Below are positions 1 through 8,418 of a stretch of 64,000 nucleotides of DNA, in pieces (the stretch's first letter is position 1; every line of letters begins with the position of its first letter). The notes under the pieces were generated by a model. That model did not search any database. It was not told the DNA's origin and saw only the letters and a program-made list of their open reading frames with translations. Origin of the DNA: Pseudochrobactrum asaccharolyticum (GTDB taxonomy: Bacteria > Pseudomonadota > Alphaproteobacteria > Rhizobiales > Rhizobiaceae); the NCBI RefSeq assembly GCF_003314995.1, contig NZ_QNRH01000001.1, positions 434,001 through 498,000 of the forward strand, in the 5' to 3' direction. The translations under genes were made by a program, and so were the position numbers.

Positions 1-364
1 CTGAACTGCTTGAATCAGTTTTCCAGCTCAGTCTGATAATTGATTCATTTAAAACAATAATTTCTGCTTTGGCACGTAGGCGATAGAGCGTGAGGCGCTT
101 GGCGAAAACCTCTGATCCTTCTTTCGCAAGATCAATACGGAAGCCGTCTTCAACGCGCGAGATCAAAAAATCGAACTGGATTTTACCCTGAGGGCTTAGC
201 AGCGCCGATGCACGCAGGATGCCGGTTTCGAGGGAGATCAGATCAGCCGTAAAAATGGATTGCAGAAAGGTTTCCGCTTCAGGACCGCGCACAAGAATCT
301 GTGTTCGGTCATCGAAATTTCCGGTTGATCCGGTGAACAGAGTTAAAGGTTCTGTCGTTGTCAT
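1..364 (-). CDS. ygfZ: YgfZ/GcvT-like folate-binding protein, N-terminal part
   Basis: The reverse strand encodes about 121 residues from an ATG at 362-364; the 3' end lies outside the window. The visible part begins MTTTEPLTLFTG and contains RGPEAETFLQSIFTADL and LLSPQGKIQFDFLI. These resemble the N-terminal aminomethyltransferase-type (GcvT/YgfZ) fold: a ligand domain followed by the 'SPQGK' strand seen in YgfZ proteins. The YgfZ family uses tetrahydrofolate in maintaining iron-sulfur enzymes. The hallmark C-terminal K-G-C-Y-x-G-Q-E motif would lie beyond the edge, so it cannot be checked. It is divergent from the dihydroorotase gene, with about 130 bp between the starts. GcvT itself is the alternative, but the N-terminus fits YgfZ better. 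Confidence 0.72.
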   Translation of the reverse strand, partial: MTTTEPLTLFTGSTGNFDDRTQILVRGPEAETFLQSIFTADLISLETGILRASALLSPQGKIQFDFLISRVEDGFRIDLAKEGSEVFAKRLTLYRLRAKAEIIVLNESIIRLSWKTDSSSS

Positions 365-493
365 ATCAACTTTCCGGTTTATAAAGCAGTGCAGATGCAA
401 TTATCTTGATATTCATCGCTTTGTTACGTAAGCCGCATTGCGAGTAATCGCAAGTCAGGAACAGCGAGTTATCGCAAGACAGGAGAGCCGCGA

Positions 494-1828
494 ATGACCA
501 CAACATTCGATACGATTTTCAAAGGTGCAACGGTAGTCAATCATGACGGCAGTGCCGTTCGTGATATCGGCGTTAAAAACGGACGCATTACCGCTATCGG
601 TTCCCTGTCAGAAAATAGCGCAGGCGAGGTTATCAACTGCACCGGCCTGCATATTCTGCCAGGTGTTGTGGATAGTCAGGTGCATTTCCGCGAGCCGGGT
701 CTGGAGCATAAAGAAGATTTGCAGACCGGTTCGCTTGCAGCTGTACTTGGCGGCGTGACCTCTGTTTTCGAAATGCCGAACACCAAGCCGTTGACCACTT
801 CGCCGGAAGCGCTGGCTGATAAAGTCAAGCGCGGCACGCATCGCATGCATTGCGATTTCGCTTTCTGGGTTGGCGGTACACGTGACAATGCCAAAGACGT
901 AGCTGAGCTGGAACGTCTGCCGGGTGCCGCGGGCATTAAAGTATTTATGGGCTCTTCAACCGGTGATCTGCTGGTGGAAGATGATGAAGGTGTTGCCTCC
1001 ATTCTGCGCAATACACGCCGTCGTGCAGCCTTCCATTCGGAAGATGAATTCCGCCTGCGTGAGCGCGAAGGTCTGCGTGTTGAAAACGATCCGTCCAGTC
1101 ATCCGGTCTGGCGCGATGAGATTGCAGCGCTGACCTGCACTCAGCGTTTGGTGCGCATTGCCCGCGAAGCCGGTGCGCGCATCCATGTGCTGCATATTTC
1201 GACTGCGGAAGAAATTGAATTTCTGAAAGATTATAAAGATGTGGCAACCTGTGAGGCGACACCGCATCACCTGACACTGTCTTCGGAAGATTATAAGACA
1301 CTCGGCAATCTCATTCAGATGAACCCGCCGGTGCGTGATGCACGTCATCGTGATGGTATCTGGCATGGCATCGGGCAGGGTGTTGTCGATGTGCTGGGCT
1401 CCGACCATGCACCACATACACTGGAAGAAAAGCAGAAGCCTTATCCGGCATCACCATCCGGCATGACCGGTGTGCAGACGCTGGTGCCGATCATGCTTGA
1501 TCATGTGAATGCCGGTCGTTTGTCGCTGGAGCGCTTTGTTGATCTGTCGTCACATGGCCCGAACCGCATTTTCGGCATGTCCCGTAAAGGTCGTATTGCG
1601 GTCGGTTATGATGCGGATCTGACAATCGTTGATATGAAACGCAGCGTAACGATCACGCATGAGCAGGCTGGTTCGAAAGCGGGCTGGACGCCATATCACG
1701 GAAAGACAGTCACCGGCTGGCCGGTTGGCACAATCGTACGCGGCCATAAAGTGATGTGGGAAGGCGAGATCGTTAATCCTGCACTCGGTGAGCCTGTGGA
1801 ATTTCTCGAAGCGCTCCCAAGAAATTAA
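494..1828 (+). CDS. pyrC: Dihydroorotase (class I amidohydrolase), 444 aa
   Basis: Predicted to interconvert N-carbamoyl-aspartate and dihydroorotate in pyrimidine synthesis (cytoplasm). The start ATG follows CAGGAGAGCC. The amidohydrolase fold is complete: a small N-terminal beta domain, then metal-site candidates K149 (AAGIKVFMGSS, the lysine that is carboxylated in the superfamily), H181, H234, the ATPHHL motif at 255-260 and D304 (GSDHAPH). The usual first motif D-x-H-x-H is here D60-S-Q62-V-H64, so one canonical metal histidine is replaced by Gln. I recall the same DSQVHFREPG form in rhizobial homologues, so it is probably lineage-specific and not a local mutation. It stands alone, not next to pyrB. 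An allantoinase or another cyclic amidohydrolase is the alternative, because of the altered metal site. Confidence 0.86.
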   Translation: MTTTFDTIFKGATVVNHDGSAVRDIGVKNGRITAIGSLSENSAGEVINCTGLHILPGVVDSQVHFREPGLEHKEDLQTGSLAAVLGGVTSVFEMPNTKPLTTSPEALADKVKRGTHRMHCDFAFWVGGTRDNAKDVAELERLPGAAGIKVFMGSSTGDLLVEDDEGVASILRNTRRRAAFHSEDEFRLREREGLRVENDPSSHPVWRDEIAALTCTQRLVRIAREAGARIHVLHISTAEEIEFLKDYKDVATCEATPHHLTLSSEDYKTLGNLIQMNPPVRDARHRDGIWHGIGQGVVDVLGSDHAPHTLEEKQKPYPASPSGMTGVQTLVPIMLDHVNAGRLSLERFVDLSSHGPNRIFGMSRKGRIAVGYDADLTIVDMKRSVTITHEQAGSKAGWTPYHGKTVTGWPVGTIVRGHKVMWEGEIVNPALGEPVEFLEALPRN

Positions 1829-1861
1829 CGGGAGCGGCTTTGCCGAGGATTGTACTAAGAA

Positions 1862-1896
1862 ATAAAAAAAAGCCGCCTGATGAGGCGGCTTTTTTA
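1862..1896. terminator. Bidirectional intrinsic terminator
   Basis: An 8-bp perfect stem AGCCGCCT/AGGCGGCT (1871-1878, 1883-1890) with a GATG loop. An A-run precedes it and a T-run follows, so it can end both the dihydroorotase gene and the convergent gene that ends at 1915. Confidence 0.85.
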
Positions 1897-1914
1897 TTAA
1901 AGATTTTGAGATGC

Positions 1915-2718
1915 TCAGTCGCCAGCTACAAAAAACTTCCATGAGCCATCCGGCGTAATGCCAAGGCGGTAGAAAATATAGGCGCCGACGCCTTTCATTT
2001 CTTCAAAGTCGCCTGCAGTTATCAGCTGATAAAGTTCTACCATCTGCCGGTCATCCAGCTTGTCCAGCGGGTAGGCGAAGAAATAAGGCCAGACATAAAC
2101 TTCGCTTGGTGTGCCCGCATCGAGATGCGCATAGCCGGACTCAAGCAGGTCTACCAGAATGGCAAGCAGTTCCTGACCATTGCTGTCGCCAGAGAGGCTT
2201 TTCAGAAATTCCAGCGGTGTGCCGTCATACTCGCCGAGCGAAAGCAGCGGGCTGTTTTCACCGCCGTCACCGAGCAATGGCTTCAGTGCATCAATTTTAC
2301 CGGCCTTGGCAATATCGAGAATCTTTTTGCGGGTGTCCTGTACGGGCTGCGGAAGTTTGGAATAATCGTATGAAATTTCCGGAATTTTACCGTCTGGTGA
2401 TATATGAGGACGGGTTATATCACGCTCAACTGCACCATTATCTGCTGGGGCTTCAGCGCCTGGCGCGCGATAGGTTTCAGTCGGAACCTGACGCAGTGGC
2501 CCCGGCAATGGTACCTGTGCCGGATTGATTTCCTCTTCCTCACCTGCCGGTGTCTCGCTGAGCGCAAGAATTTGAGGCTTCGTGTTGAGCGAACCTGCAG
2601 AGGCCGGAGCGGAGACTGAGGCAGCGATCATGGCGAAAGCCAGTCCGGCGAGGAAAGGCTTGCTCAGAATTGTGTCTGAACTCAGCTTGCTCAGCCGGCG
2701 GCGAAATGAAAGCAACAT
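1915..2718 (-). CDS. Conserved exported protein of unknown function, 267 aa
   Basis: Function not recognised. The ATG at 2716-2718 is chosen because GGAG lies 6 nt upstream; an upstream TTG at 2748 has no such support. The protein begins MLLSFRRRLSKL, followed by a hydrophobic stretch (about residues 20-38, GLAFAMIAASVSAPASA) that reads as a signal peptide with an A-x-A cleavage site. Then comes a Pro/Glu-rich low-complexity segment (about 50-105) and a compact C-terminal domain with YVWPYFFAYPLDKL, MVELYQLITAGDFEEMK and a final GITPDGSWKFFVAGD. From memory, this C-terminal domain occurs in rhizobial exported hypotheticals. Periplasmic location is inferred. Confidence 0.75.
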   Translation of the reverse strand: MLLSFRRRLSKLSSDTILSKPFLAGLAFAMIAASVSAPASAGSLNTKPQILALSETPAGEEEEINPAQVPLPGPLRQVPTETYRAPGAEAPADNGAVERDITRPHISPDGKIPEISYDYSKLPQPVQDTRKKILDIAKAGKIDALKPLLGDGGENSPLLSLGEYDGTPLEFLKSLSGDSNGQELLAILVDLLESGYAHLDAGTPSEVYVWPYFFAYPLDKLDDRQMVELYQLITAGDFEEMKGVGAYIFYRLGITPDGSWKFFVAGD

Positions 2719-2808
2719 CGAAAACTCCGGAAGAGAAATAATATTCAAAATATGTGCTTAAAGTGTTCAGGCGTGCAAATTATGGCAAGCGCCGCCGGTT
2801 GCAGAAAA

Positions 2809-3066
2809 TTACTGCAAAATACGATTTGGCAGAAACTCACCGGCAATAATCTGTTCACGCAACTTGTCGAGCAGGCCGAGAGCAGCATCTTCACCGGTGC
2901 TACGCAATAGTTCGGTCAATGCATTGGCAAAAGCTGCTTCTGCGAGAATTTCCGGTTCAATACCTTCTGAGATTCCGTCTGCCCATGCTTCATGCTGATA
3001 TTCAATAGCGGCTTGCTTCTTCTCATGGGCAATGAGTTCATCAAGTTCTGACAGAGAATGATTCAT
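2809..3066 (-). CDS. Small conserved hypothetical protein, 85 aa
   Basis: Function not recognised. The ATG at 3064-3066 is preceded by AAGGTGAT, a good ribosome-binding site, so the start is placed here and not at 3105. The sequence MNHSLSELDELIAHEKK is acidic, helical and cytosolic, with no signal peptide or cysteine motif. It has an internal pattern WADGISEGIEPEILAEAAF and a LLDKLREQIIAGEF segment near the end. It lies between two exported proteins on the same strand but is separated from both by more than 90 bp. Probably a helical accessory protein; nothing more can be said. Confidence 0.6.
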   Translation of the reverse strand: MNHSLSELDELIAHEKKQAAIEYQHEAWADGISEGIEPEILAEAAFANALTELLRSTGEDAALGLLDKLREQIIAGEFLPNRILQ

Positions 3067-3293
3067 TAAAATATCACCTTGGCTTAAAGCCGTTGGACAC
3101 TGCATTGCAGAAGACGGACAGGACTAACAGGAAGCGCTGTCATAGAGCCATTCAGAGCAGAAACGACTATCCGAAGACCGTTTCTTACACCATCAGACGA
3201 AGCATCTCCACCCATAATTTAATCTCTTGTTAACAGATTGCGAGGGTTTGTGAATGATTGTTTGCGGCTTTATCGGGATGAATGAAGTTTTGG

Positions 3294-3674
3294 TTAATTG
3301 CCGTAATGGGCAACCAACCCTTCAGTGAGTTTTTCGCCCTGTTGTTTAAACCGCTCAATCGCTTTGATCGCCTGATCGGTACATTGGCTGTAATTATCGG
3401 AATAGGTTCGGTAGCTGTTATTAAAGGCAGAGATCAGCACTTTGCGTCTGTTTGCATCTGCCTTTTCTGCGGTGAGCAGATCATTCATCTGGTCACGCCA
3501 AAGATTGTTTTTATCACTGCACAGATTGCTCAGATAATGCAGGGAGCCGAGTGTTTCGGCGAGCCTGATCATCTGGCTTTCATAAGGCGGCCCACTGATA
3601 TCCTGCGCTTTTGCGGAACTGTTATTGACAATAATACCTGTCAGAAACAGCAAGTAACCGAAAAATCTGATCAT
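3294..3674 (-). CDS. TIGR02301-type exported protein, 126 aa
   Basis: The ATG at 3672-3674 has GGAG seven bases upstream; the longer frame to 3764 would run into the NUDIX gene and lacks a site. Residues 1-24 (MIRFFGYLLFLTGIIV...) form a signal peptide ending near SAKAQ. The mature part matches my recollection of the alphaproteobacterial TIGR02301 family: RLAETLGSLHYLSNLC, then WRDQMNDLL, FNNSYRTYSDNYSQCTDQA and a helical tail. The two cysteines (in SNLC and SQCT) could form a disulfide. Function is unknown for the family. Only 58 bp separate it from the NUDIX stop codon, so co-transcription is plausible. Confidence 0.72.
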   Translation of the reverse strand: MIRFFGYLLFLTGIIVNNSSAKAQDISGPPYESQMIRLAETLGSLHYLSNLCSDKNNLWRDQMNDLLTAEKADANRRKVLISAFNNSYRTYSDNYSQCTDQAIKAIERFKQQGEKLTEGLVAHYGN

Positions 3675-3732
3675 TATACACTCCGCACCTGCACTATAAA
3701 TTGTGGAGTAATCAGGCCGTTTCAAGGCGATA

Positions 3733-4212
3733 TCAGCCTTCTTCCTGTAAAATACGGCGGGCAAAGGCCAGCGTGCTGACGGTGACAGGATAATTCAGCA
3801 TATCCTCAACTGTGAGCCAGTGCAGGGAAACGGCATCGTCACCGGCTTGCTCCTGTCCGCTGAGATCAAGGGCGCGGTAGATGCTGAGATTGTAGGTTTT
3901 GCCATAAAGACCTTCTTTGGAGAGGTCGATAGTATCCACCAGTCGTAATGTATCGCAACGCAGGCCGGTTTCTTCCATGAGTTCGCGATGAGCGGCTTCT
4001 TCGCCACCTTCACCTGCTTCCACACCGCCGCCGGGAAAAGCAAAAGAACCTTTGAGCGGTTCTTTACCACGTTTCACCAGCAAGAAGCGGTCTTCATTAC
4101 GGCAGATCATTGAAACGCCGTGAGCGATAAGCGGGAGAGGGGAAATGTCCTGTGTCATAAAATGAGTGGTAAAAACCTGCCCGCTGATTTGCAAGCTTTG
4201 TTTATCAGACAC
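3733..4212 (-). CDS. NUDIX hydrolase, 159 aa
   Basis: Hydrolyses a nucleoside diphosphate linked to another moiety; the substrate cannot be read from sequence. The full Nudix box G-x5-E-x7-R-E-L-x-E-E-x-G-L is present (GGVEAGEGGEEAAHREL then MEETGL, about residues 63-85), with the metal-binding glutamates intact. The GTG at 4210-4212 follows AAAGG and is kept as start; an ATG 18 codons downstream (4158) would give a 141-residue protein that begins just before the domain and has a weaker site. The gene is divergent from the SRAP gene, with the two starts only 38 bp apart. An ADP-ribose- or NADH-pyrophosphatase-like or mutT-like role is possible. Confidence 0.85.
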   Translation of the reverse strand: MSDKQSLQISGQVFTTHFMTQDISPLPLIAHGVSMICRNEDRFLLVKRGKEPLKGSFAFPGGGVEAGEGGEEAAHRELMEETGLRCDTLRLVDTIDLSKEGLYGKTYNLSIYRALDLSGQEQAGDDAVSLHWLTVEDMLNYPVTVSTLAFARRILQEEG

Positions 4213-4249
4213 CTTGACCTTTACGGCAAAACTCGCGACACCAAAACCT

Positions 4250-5047
4250 ATGTGTGGACGTTTTGCTTTACTGGCGACAATTGATGAGGTGGAGGCGCAT
4301 TTCGGCGTGATTGTCGATGAAGCCTTTCCGCCGCGCTATAATATTTCGCCAACGCAACCGGTTATGGTTGTGATGAATGGTGAAACACCGGCACCCGGCA
4401 GCAACCGGCCGGAGCGGATTGCAATGCTGGTGCGTTGGGGATTTGTACCGTCATGGACAAAAGACCCGTTGAATTTTCCGCTGATGATCAATGCCCGCTC
4501 TGAGACGGCGCATGAAAAACCGTCTTTTCGTACAGCTATGGAACATCGCCGCAGTTTGCTACCGGTCAGCGGCTTTTATGAATGGCGCAAGCTGGGTGAT
4601 GGCAGAAAGCAGGCTTATTGGATCAGGCCGCGCAAAGGCGGCATGATTGCCTTTGGTGCACTGATGGAAACATGGATGAGCGGTGATGGTTCGCAGATGG
4701 ATACGGCTGCGATCCTGACCACGGCTTCCAATAATGCATTATCACATATTCATGATCGTCTGCCGCTGGTGATTCATCCTGAGGATTATCAGGAGTGGCT
4801 CGATTGCAAGCGCAACCGTGCCAAAGATGTGCAGCATCTGCTGAAACCTGTTCAGGAAGATTTTTTCGAAGCGATTCCCGTATCGGATAAGATTAATCAT
4901 GCCCGCTATTTCGGCACAGATGTGCATGAACGGGTGGAGGAGCCGGTGATTTCGCAAGCAGGAAAGCTTCCAAAGCCGGTTAAGCCTAAAAAATCTGCTG
5001 CGAAAAAGAAAAAAGATGACAATGATGATCAGTTCAGTATGTTTTGA
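4250..5047 (+). CDS. yedK: SRAP/YedK (HMCES-like) DNA-protein crosslink protein, 265 aa
   Basis: SRAP proteins bind abasic sites in single-stranded DNA and form a thiazolidine crosslink through Cys2. The start is set at the ATG that gives MCGRFALL, because Cys2 must become N-terminal after Met removal; a longer frame to 4166 would bury it. Key residues are visible: Cys2, the Asn in MINARSETA, the Glu in SGFYEWRK and the His in IHDRLPLVI. The family's usual length is about 220, and the excess is a Lys/Asp-rich tail (KPKKSAAKKKKDDNDD) that could help DNA binding. Often linked to SOS genes elsewhere, but no LexA box was seen here. Confidence 0.93.
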   Translation: MCGRFALLATIDEVEAHFGVIVDEAFPPRYNISPTQPVMVVMNGETPAPGSNRPERIAMLVRWGFVPSWTKDPLNFPLMINARSETAHEKPSFRTAMEHRRSLLPVSGFYEWRKLGDGRKQAYWIRPRKGGMIAFGALMETWMSGDGSQMDTAAILTTASNNALSHIHDRLPLVIHPEDYQEWLDCKRNRAKDVQHLLKPVQEDFFEAIPVSDKINHARYFGTDVHERVEEPVISQAGKLPKPVKPKKSAAKKKKDDNDDQFSMF

Positions 5048-5070
5048 CTAACTCTTTCAAAAATATACAG

Positions 5071-5169
5071 CGCATCCCGAAAAGTGGAGGCCGGTTTTCG
5101 GACGAGATGCGCGTTGAGATAATGTTGCATCTCGAAAAGCGGCAGCGATTTTCGAATAAGATGCGCGTA
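5071..5169. repeat. Two tandem copies of the GCAT-AAAA/TTTT-ATGC palindromic repeat
   Basis: Copy one (5072-5114) and copy two (5127-5167) share the layout GCATC-x-CGAAAA ... TTTTCG ... GATGCGCG, which folds into a hairpin. The same layout recurs at 25106, 34071, 36475, 40012, 42821 and 56079. The tandem lies between the SRAP stop and the exporter start, and it explains why the exporter's reading frame extends spuriously upstream. Confidence 0.8.
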
Positions 5170-5193
5170 AAGTCTAAGAAGAATAGGTCAATC

Positions 5194-5808
5194 GTGGGAA
5201 CAGCAGCAATTTCGGGCTTTTTGCTCGGACTATCACTTATCGTCGCCATTGGCGCACAAAATGCATATATTCTGAGACAGGGACTACTACGCCAGCATGT
5301 ATTTATCCTCAGTCTGATTTGCGCTCTATCAGATGCGGCGCTGATTGCAGCAGGTGTCGCAGGGCTGGGCACCTTAATTTCGCAATCACCAACACTGATC
5401 ACAGTAGTGACTATCGGCGGTGCGGCGTTTCTTTTCTGGTACGGTTTTTCCGCATTTCGCCGCGCTATGCATCCGGATGGTATGCATGCAGCCAATACCG
5501 GTGCAGTTAGTCTCAAGGCAGCAATGGGCACTTGCTTGGCGCTGACTTTTCTCAATCCGCACGTTTATCTCGATACGGTGGTGCTGGTCGGCAGTCTGTC
5601 TGCCCGTTTTGAAGGCGAGGCACGTCTTGCCTATGGCATCGGCGCTATCACTGCATCTTTTGTCTGGTTCTTCTCGCTCGGTTATGGTGCCCGCCTGTTG
5701 CAGCCGTTTTTCGCCAAGCCATCGGCATGGCGCATTCTCGACTGCCTGATCGGCATCATTATGTGGGCGATTGCGTTCAGCTTACTTAGCCGTCTGCTGT
5801 GGCCTTAA
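5194..5808 (+). CDS. argO: LysE/ArgO-family amino-acid exporter, 204 aa
   Basis: Inner-membrane exporter of the LysE/RhtB superfamily, probably for basic amino acids. The GTG at 5194 (GTG GGA ACA) follows AATAGG with 6-nt spacing and gives 204 residues, the usual ArgO length; the frame upstream to 5044 is repeat DNA. Six hydrophobic segments are visible. The family signature is near the start (ISGFLLGLSLIVAIGAQNAYILRQG, especially GAQNA at about residues 20-24). A second conserved motif, LTFLNPHVYLDT, lies mid-protein. The last 27 bp overlap the convergent small gene. LysE and ArgO cannot be told apart by substrate from sequence alone. Confidence 0.85.
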   Translation: MGTAAISGFLLGLSLIVAIGAQNAYILRQGLLRQHVFILSLICALSDAALIAAGVAGLGTLISQSPTLITVVTIGGAAFLFWYGFSAFRRAMHPDGMHAANTGAVSLKAAMGTCLALTFLNPHVYLDTVVLVGSLSARFEGEARLAYGIGAITASFVWFFSLGYGARLLQPFFAKPSAWRILDCLIGIIMWAIAFSLLSRLLWP

Positions 5809-5967
5809 GGCTTTGTCAGAAGGCAGATAAGAAACATGCAGCCGCTTGGTATCTTCACGGCGGCTGCGCGGAGCGGCCATTAAAGCTGCAACCAGCGAGG
5901 CAGGGCCGATTGCACGGTACTGTTCAGTAAGCTGATCTTTTTTGTATGAGCTGAATGTCTTTTTCAT
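5782..5967 (-). CDS. Small basic protein, 61 aa, convergent with the exporter
   Basis: Not recognised with certainty. The ATG at 5965-5967 is preceded by GGGAAGGAAAC, a strong ribosome-binding site, which is the main reason to accept it. The sequence MKKTFSSYKKDQLTEQYR continues with IGPASLVAALMAAPRSRRED and a basic tail; about 20% of residues are Lys or Arg. No signal peptide or cysteine. Its 3' end overlaps the exporter gene by 27 bp in the opposite direction, and a C-type repeat hairpin lies directly upstream at 5986. It may be a small cytosolic protein conserved in relatives, but chance is not excluded. Confidence 0.5.
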   Translation of the reverse strand: MKKTFSSYKKDQLTEQYRAIGPASLVAALMAAPRSRREDTKRLHVSYLPSDKALRPQQTAK

Positions 5968-5985
5968 AATGTTTCCTTCCCTTTT

Positions 5986-6060
5986 TAGAGCGCCGTGCGC
6001 CTTCTTAGGCGCACAAAGGACGCTCTAACATTTTATATTGACAGCATAATATTAGCTTGA
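5986..6060. repeat. C-type intergenic element (TAGAGCGCCGTGCGCC hairpin)
   Basis: Outer arms TAGAGCG (5986-5992) and CGCTCTA (6021-6027) enclose an inner stem GTGCGCC/GGCGCAC (5995-6001, 6008-6014). An AT-rich part with GCATAAT follows. A second copy with the same order is at 17941-18037. I recall this arrangement as an abundant intergenic repeat in Rhizobiales. Confidence 0.8.
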
Positions 6061-6387
6061 AAATTGGGACTGAAGCATGGCTGCATAATGCGGAAATCGG
6101 GGTATTGTCGCGGCGACGTATTTTACATCATCCCCGTCAGTGCCTTAATACAGTCCTGATACAGATTGTAAAAATCTGTGGCTGCTCTCTTGACGCGAAG
6201 CAGGATCAGAGAGATAAGTGCTGCATGAAAACACCATTCGCAAACACCATTTGTATTATTGCGACCATTATTCGCTAGCAGATTGCTGGCTCGGATGTTT
6301 TCGTCTTTCCTTTACTTTTGAAGCAGACAAATGCACCGGCCAGCAGGCTGCGCAAATGTTGTTTTGCGTTCTTAAGAGGGAAACTCG
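6061..6387. other. Intergenic leader of cysS
   Basis: After the C-type element this stretch shows only short, unsupported reading frames and no clear riboswitch or T-box (a T-box would not be expected in this group). It presumably holds the cysS promoter. Confidence 0.5.
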
Positions 6388-7902
6388 ATGTCTGCCACAG
6401 AATTGCGTTTATATAATACGCTGACCCGCAGGAAAGAGGACTTTGTTCCTATCAATCCTGATCATGTGCGCATGTATGTCTGCGGCCCCACCGTTTATGA
6501 TTTTGCCCATATCGGCAATGCGCGTCCGGTGATTGTGTTTGACGTGTTGTTCCGTCTGCTGCGTCATGTCTATGGCGAGAGCCAAGTAACCTATGCGCGT
6601 AACCTCACTGATGTGGATGACAAGATCAATGCGCGTGCAGTACGTGATTATCCTGATCTGCCGCTCAATGAAGCGATCCGTAAAGTGACTGAAAGCACGG
6701 CAGCGCAATTCCAGAGTGATGTGACAGCGCTTGGTAATCTTGAGCCTTCCAGCCAGCCGCGTGCAACGGAACATCTGGAGGAAATGCGTCAGCTGATCGA
6801 GCGCCTGATCGAACGCGGTCACGCCTATGTGGCTGATGATCATGTGCTGTTTGCGGTCAAAACCATGACAGGTGAACACGGCCCGCGCTATGGCGCACTT
6901 GCGCGCCGTTCACTGGATGAAATGATTGCCGGTGCGCGTGTCGATGTTGCTTCCTACAAGCGCGACGAGATGGATTTCGTGTTGTGGAAACCATCCAAAC
7001 AGGGCGAGCCGGGCTGGCCGTCTCCGGCGAGTATTGAAGTGAATGGCCGCCCAGGCTGGCATATTGAGTGCTCCGCCATGTCGATGGCGAAACTGCTGGA
7101 GCCGTTTGGCGGCGGTCTGAAATGCGATGATCCGCTGAAGAATACTTTCGATATTCATGCCGGTGGTATTGATCTGGTATTTCCGCATCATGAAAATGAA
7201 ATCGCCCAGTCATGCTGTGCCTTTGGCTCAGATCGTATGGCCAATATCTGGATGCATAACGGTTTTCTGCAGGTTGAAGGTCAGAAAATGTCCAAATCTT
7301 TGGGCAATTTCATCACCATTGACGATGTGCTGAAATCGGAACTGCCGCAAGTGGCCGGTCTTGATGTGCCGGAAGATTTCCGCCGTCGCTGGACAGGGAT
7401 GGCTGCACGTCTCTCGATGTTGCAGACCCATTACCGGGAGCCGATCAACTGGACGCAGCAGCGTCTGAATGAATCCGGTGAAGAACTGGCCAAGTGGTAT
7501 CAATTGGTTGCAGAGCAGTCTGCCAAGCCTGATGCTGCAAAAGCTTCGGTCTTCGCTGATGCCGTAGGCGATGATCTGAACACATGGGCAGCGCTCACCG
7601 AGTTGCGTAAAGCCTATAAGCAGGGTGATGTGGAGGCGTTGGTTTCTGGTCTCAATCTGCTTGGCCTTTATGATGCACAATTGCTGGCTGAAGCTGCGCA
7701 ATATTTGTTCAGCTATGCCGCAGATGTCGACACTGCGGATGTTGAAAGACAGATCGCTGAGCGTTTGGCATTCATCAACGGGAAAAATTGGGCGGAAGCT
7801 GACCGTATTCGTGACTCATTGCTGGCACAGAATATTCAGCTGAAGGACGGAAAAGATCCGGTTACGGGAGAGCGGGTGACATCATGGGAAGTGAAACGCT
7901 GA
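6388..7902 (+). CDS. cysS: Cysteinyl-tRNA synthetase, 504 aa
   Basis: Class I aminoacyl-tRNA synthetase charging tRNA-Cys in the cytoplasm. The ATG follows AGAGGGAAACTCG. The catalytic Rossmann fold carries the HIGH-type motif HIGN (residues 41-44) and KMSKS (300-304). Zinc ligands that select cysteine are visible: C32 (YVCGPT), C228 (WHIECSA), and H267 and E271 in FPHHENE. The C-terminal helical anticodon-binding domain ends with [14 protein letters not shown] and GTRV-type SWEVKR. Length is somewhat above the E. coli enzyme (461). It overlaps the next gene by 19 nt in another frame, suggesting translational coupling. Confidence 0.97.
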   Translation: MSATELRLYNTLTRRKEDFVPINPDHVRMYVCGPTVYDFAHIGNARPVIVFDVLFRLLRHVYGESQVTYARNLTDVDDKINARAVRDYPDLPLNEAIRKVTESTAAQFQSDVTALGNLEPSSQPRATEHLEEMRQLIERLIERGHAYVADDHVLFAVKTMTGEHGPRYGALARRSLDEMIAGARVDVASYKRDEMDFVLWKPSKQGEPGWPSPASIEVNGRPGWHIECSAMSMAKLLEPFGGGLKCDDPLKNTFDIHAGGIDLVFPHHENEIAQSCCAFGSDRMANIWMHNGFLQVEGQKMSKSLGNFITIDDVLKSELPQVAGLDVPEDFRRRWTGMAARLSMLQTHYREPINWTQQRLNESGEELAKWYQLVAEQSAKPDAAKASVFADAVGDDLNTWAALTELRKAYKQGDVEALVSGLNLLGLYDAQLLAEAAQYLFSYAADVDTADVERQIAERLAFINGKNWAEADRIRDSLLAQNIQLKDGKDPVTGERVTSWEVKR

Positions 7903-8372
7903 GTGAAGTACCTGTCGTAAGCGGCGGCTGCCAATGTGGCACTGTGCGCTTTCGCGTAAAGGGGCAGTTGGGCAGCGCATCCATCTGCCATTGTCGTATG
8001 TGTCAGAAAGCATTCGGCAATTATTACGCGCCGCTGGTTTCCGTTAAGGAAGGCACATTGGAATGGACGCGCGGAACACGAAAACTGTTCCGCTCTTCCA
8101 ACCATGTCGAGCGTGGCTTTTGTGCCGATTGCGGCACACCGCTGACCTATGAAGCGCCGGACGGACTGGCGCTTTCAATCGCTGCCTTTGATCAGCCGCA
8201 AGACATTGTGCCGGAGGTGCAATGGGGGCTGGAGGGCAAATTGCCTTATCTGGAACAGCTCAGCGAACTGCCCGCCTATACCACGGAACGCGATCCGGAA
8301 AGTATCGAGTTTGTACGTACGCTGGTGTCTTTCCAGCATCCTGATCACGATACGGACACATGGCCGCAATAA
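7884..8372 (+). CDS. GFA/CENP-V-family zinc protein, 162 aa
   Basis: Member of the glutathione-dependent formaldehyde-activating (GFA) family. The zinc motifs are complete: [10 protein letters not shown] near residues 13-22, CHCRMCQ near 36-42 and CADCGTPL near 77-84, with the [11 protein letters not shown] segment between them. The start ATG lies inside the 3' end of cysS, overlapping by 19 nt, so translation is probably coupled. Most GFA-like proteins have no demonstrated formaldehyde activity, and their substrates are unknown. No formaldehyde-oxidation genes are nearby, so naming it Gfa would be overreach. Confidence 0.85.
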   Translation: MGSETLSEVPVVSGGCQCGTVRFRVKGQLGSASICHCRMCQKAFGNYYAPLVSVKEGTLEWTRGTRKLFRSSNHVERGFCADCGTPLTYEAPDGLALSIAAFDQPQDIVPEVQWGLEGKLPYLEQLSELPAYTTERDPESIEFVRTLVSFQHPDHDTDTWPQ

Positions 8373-8418
8373 GCGACAAGCAAGGCACATAAATACAGAT
8401 ATGGAGGAAAGACCGACA

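Noticed and set aside
5044-5193. N-terminal extension of the ArgO-like protein
   Set aside because: The extra 50 residues are encoded by two tandem repeats and the family length fits the GTG at 5194.
8149-8418. 90-codon upstream extension of cimA
   Set aside because: It overlaps the GFA gene in another frame, and the ATG at 8419 has a ribosome-binding site and the family's N-terminus.
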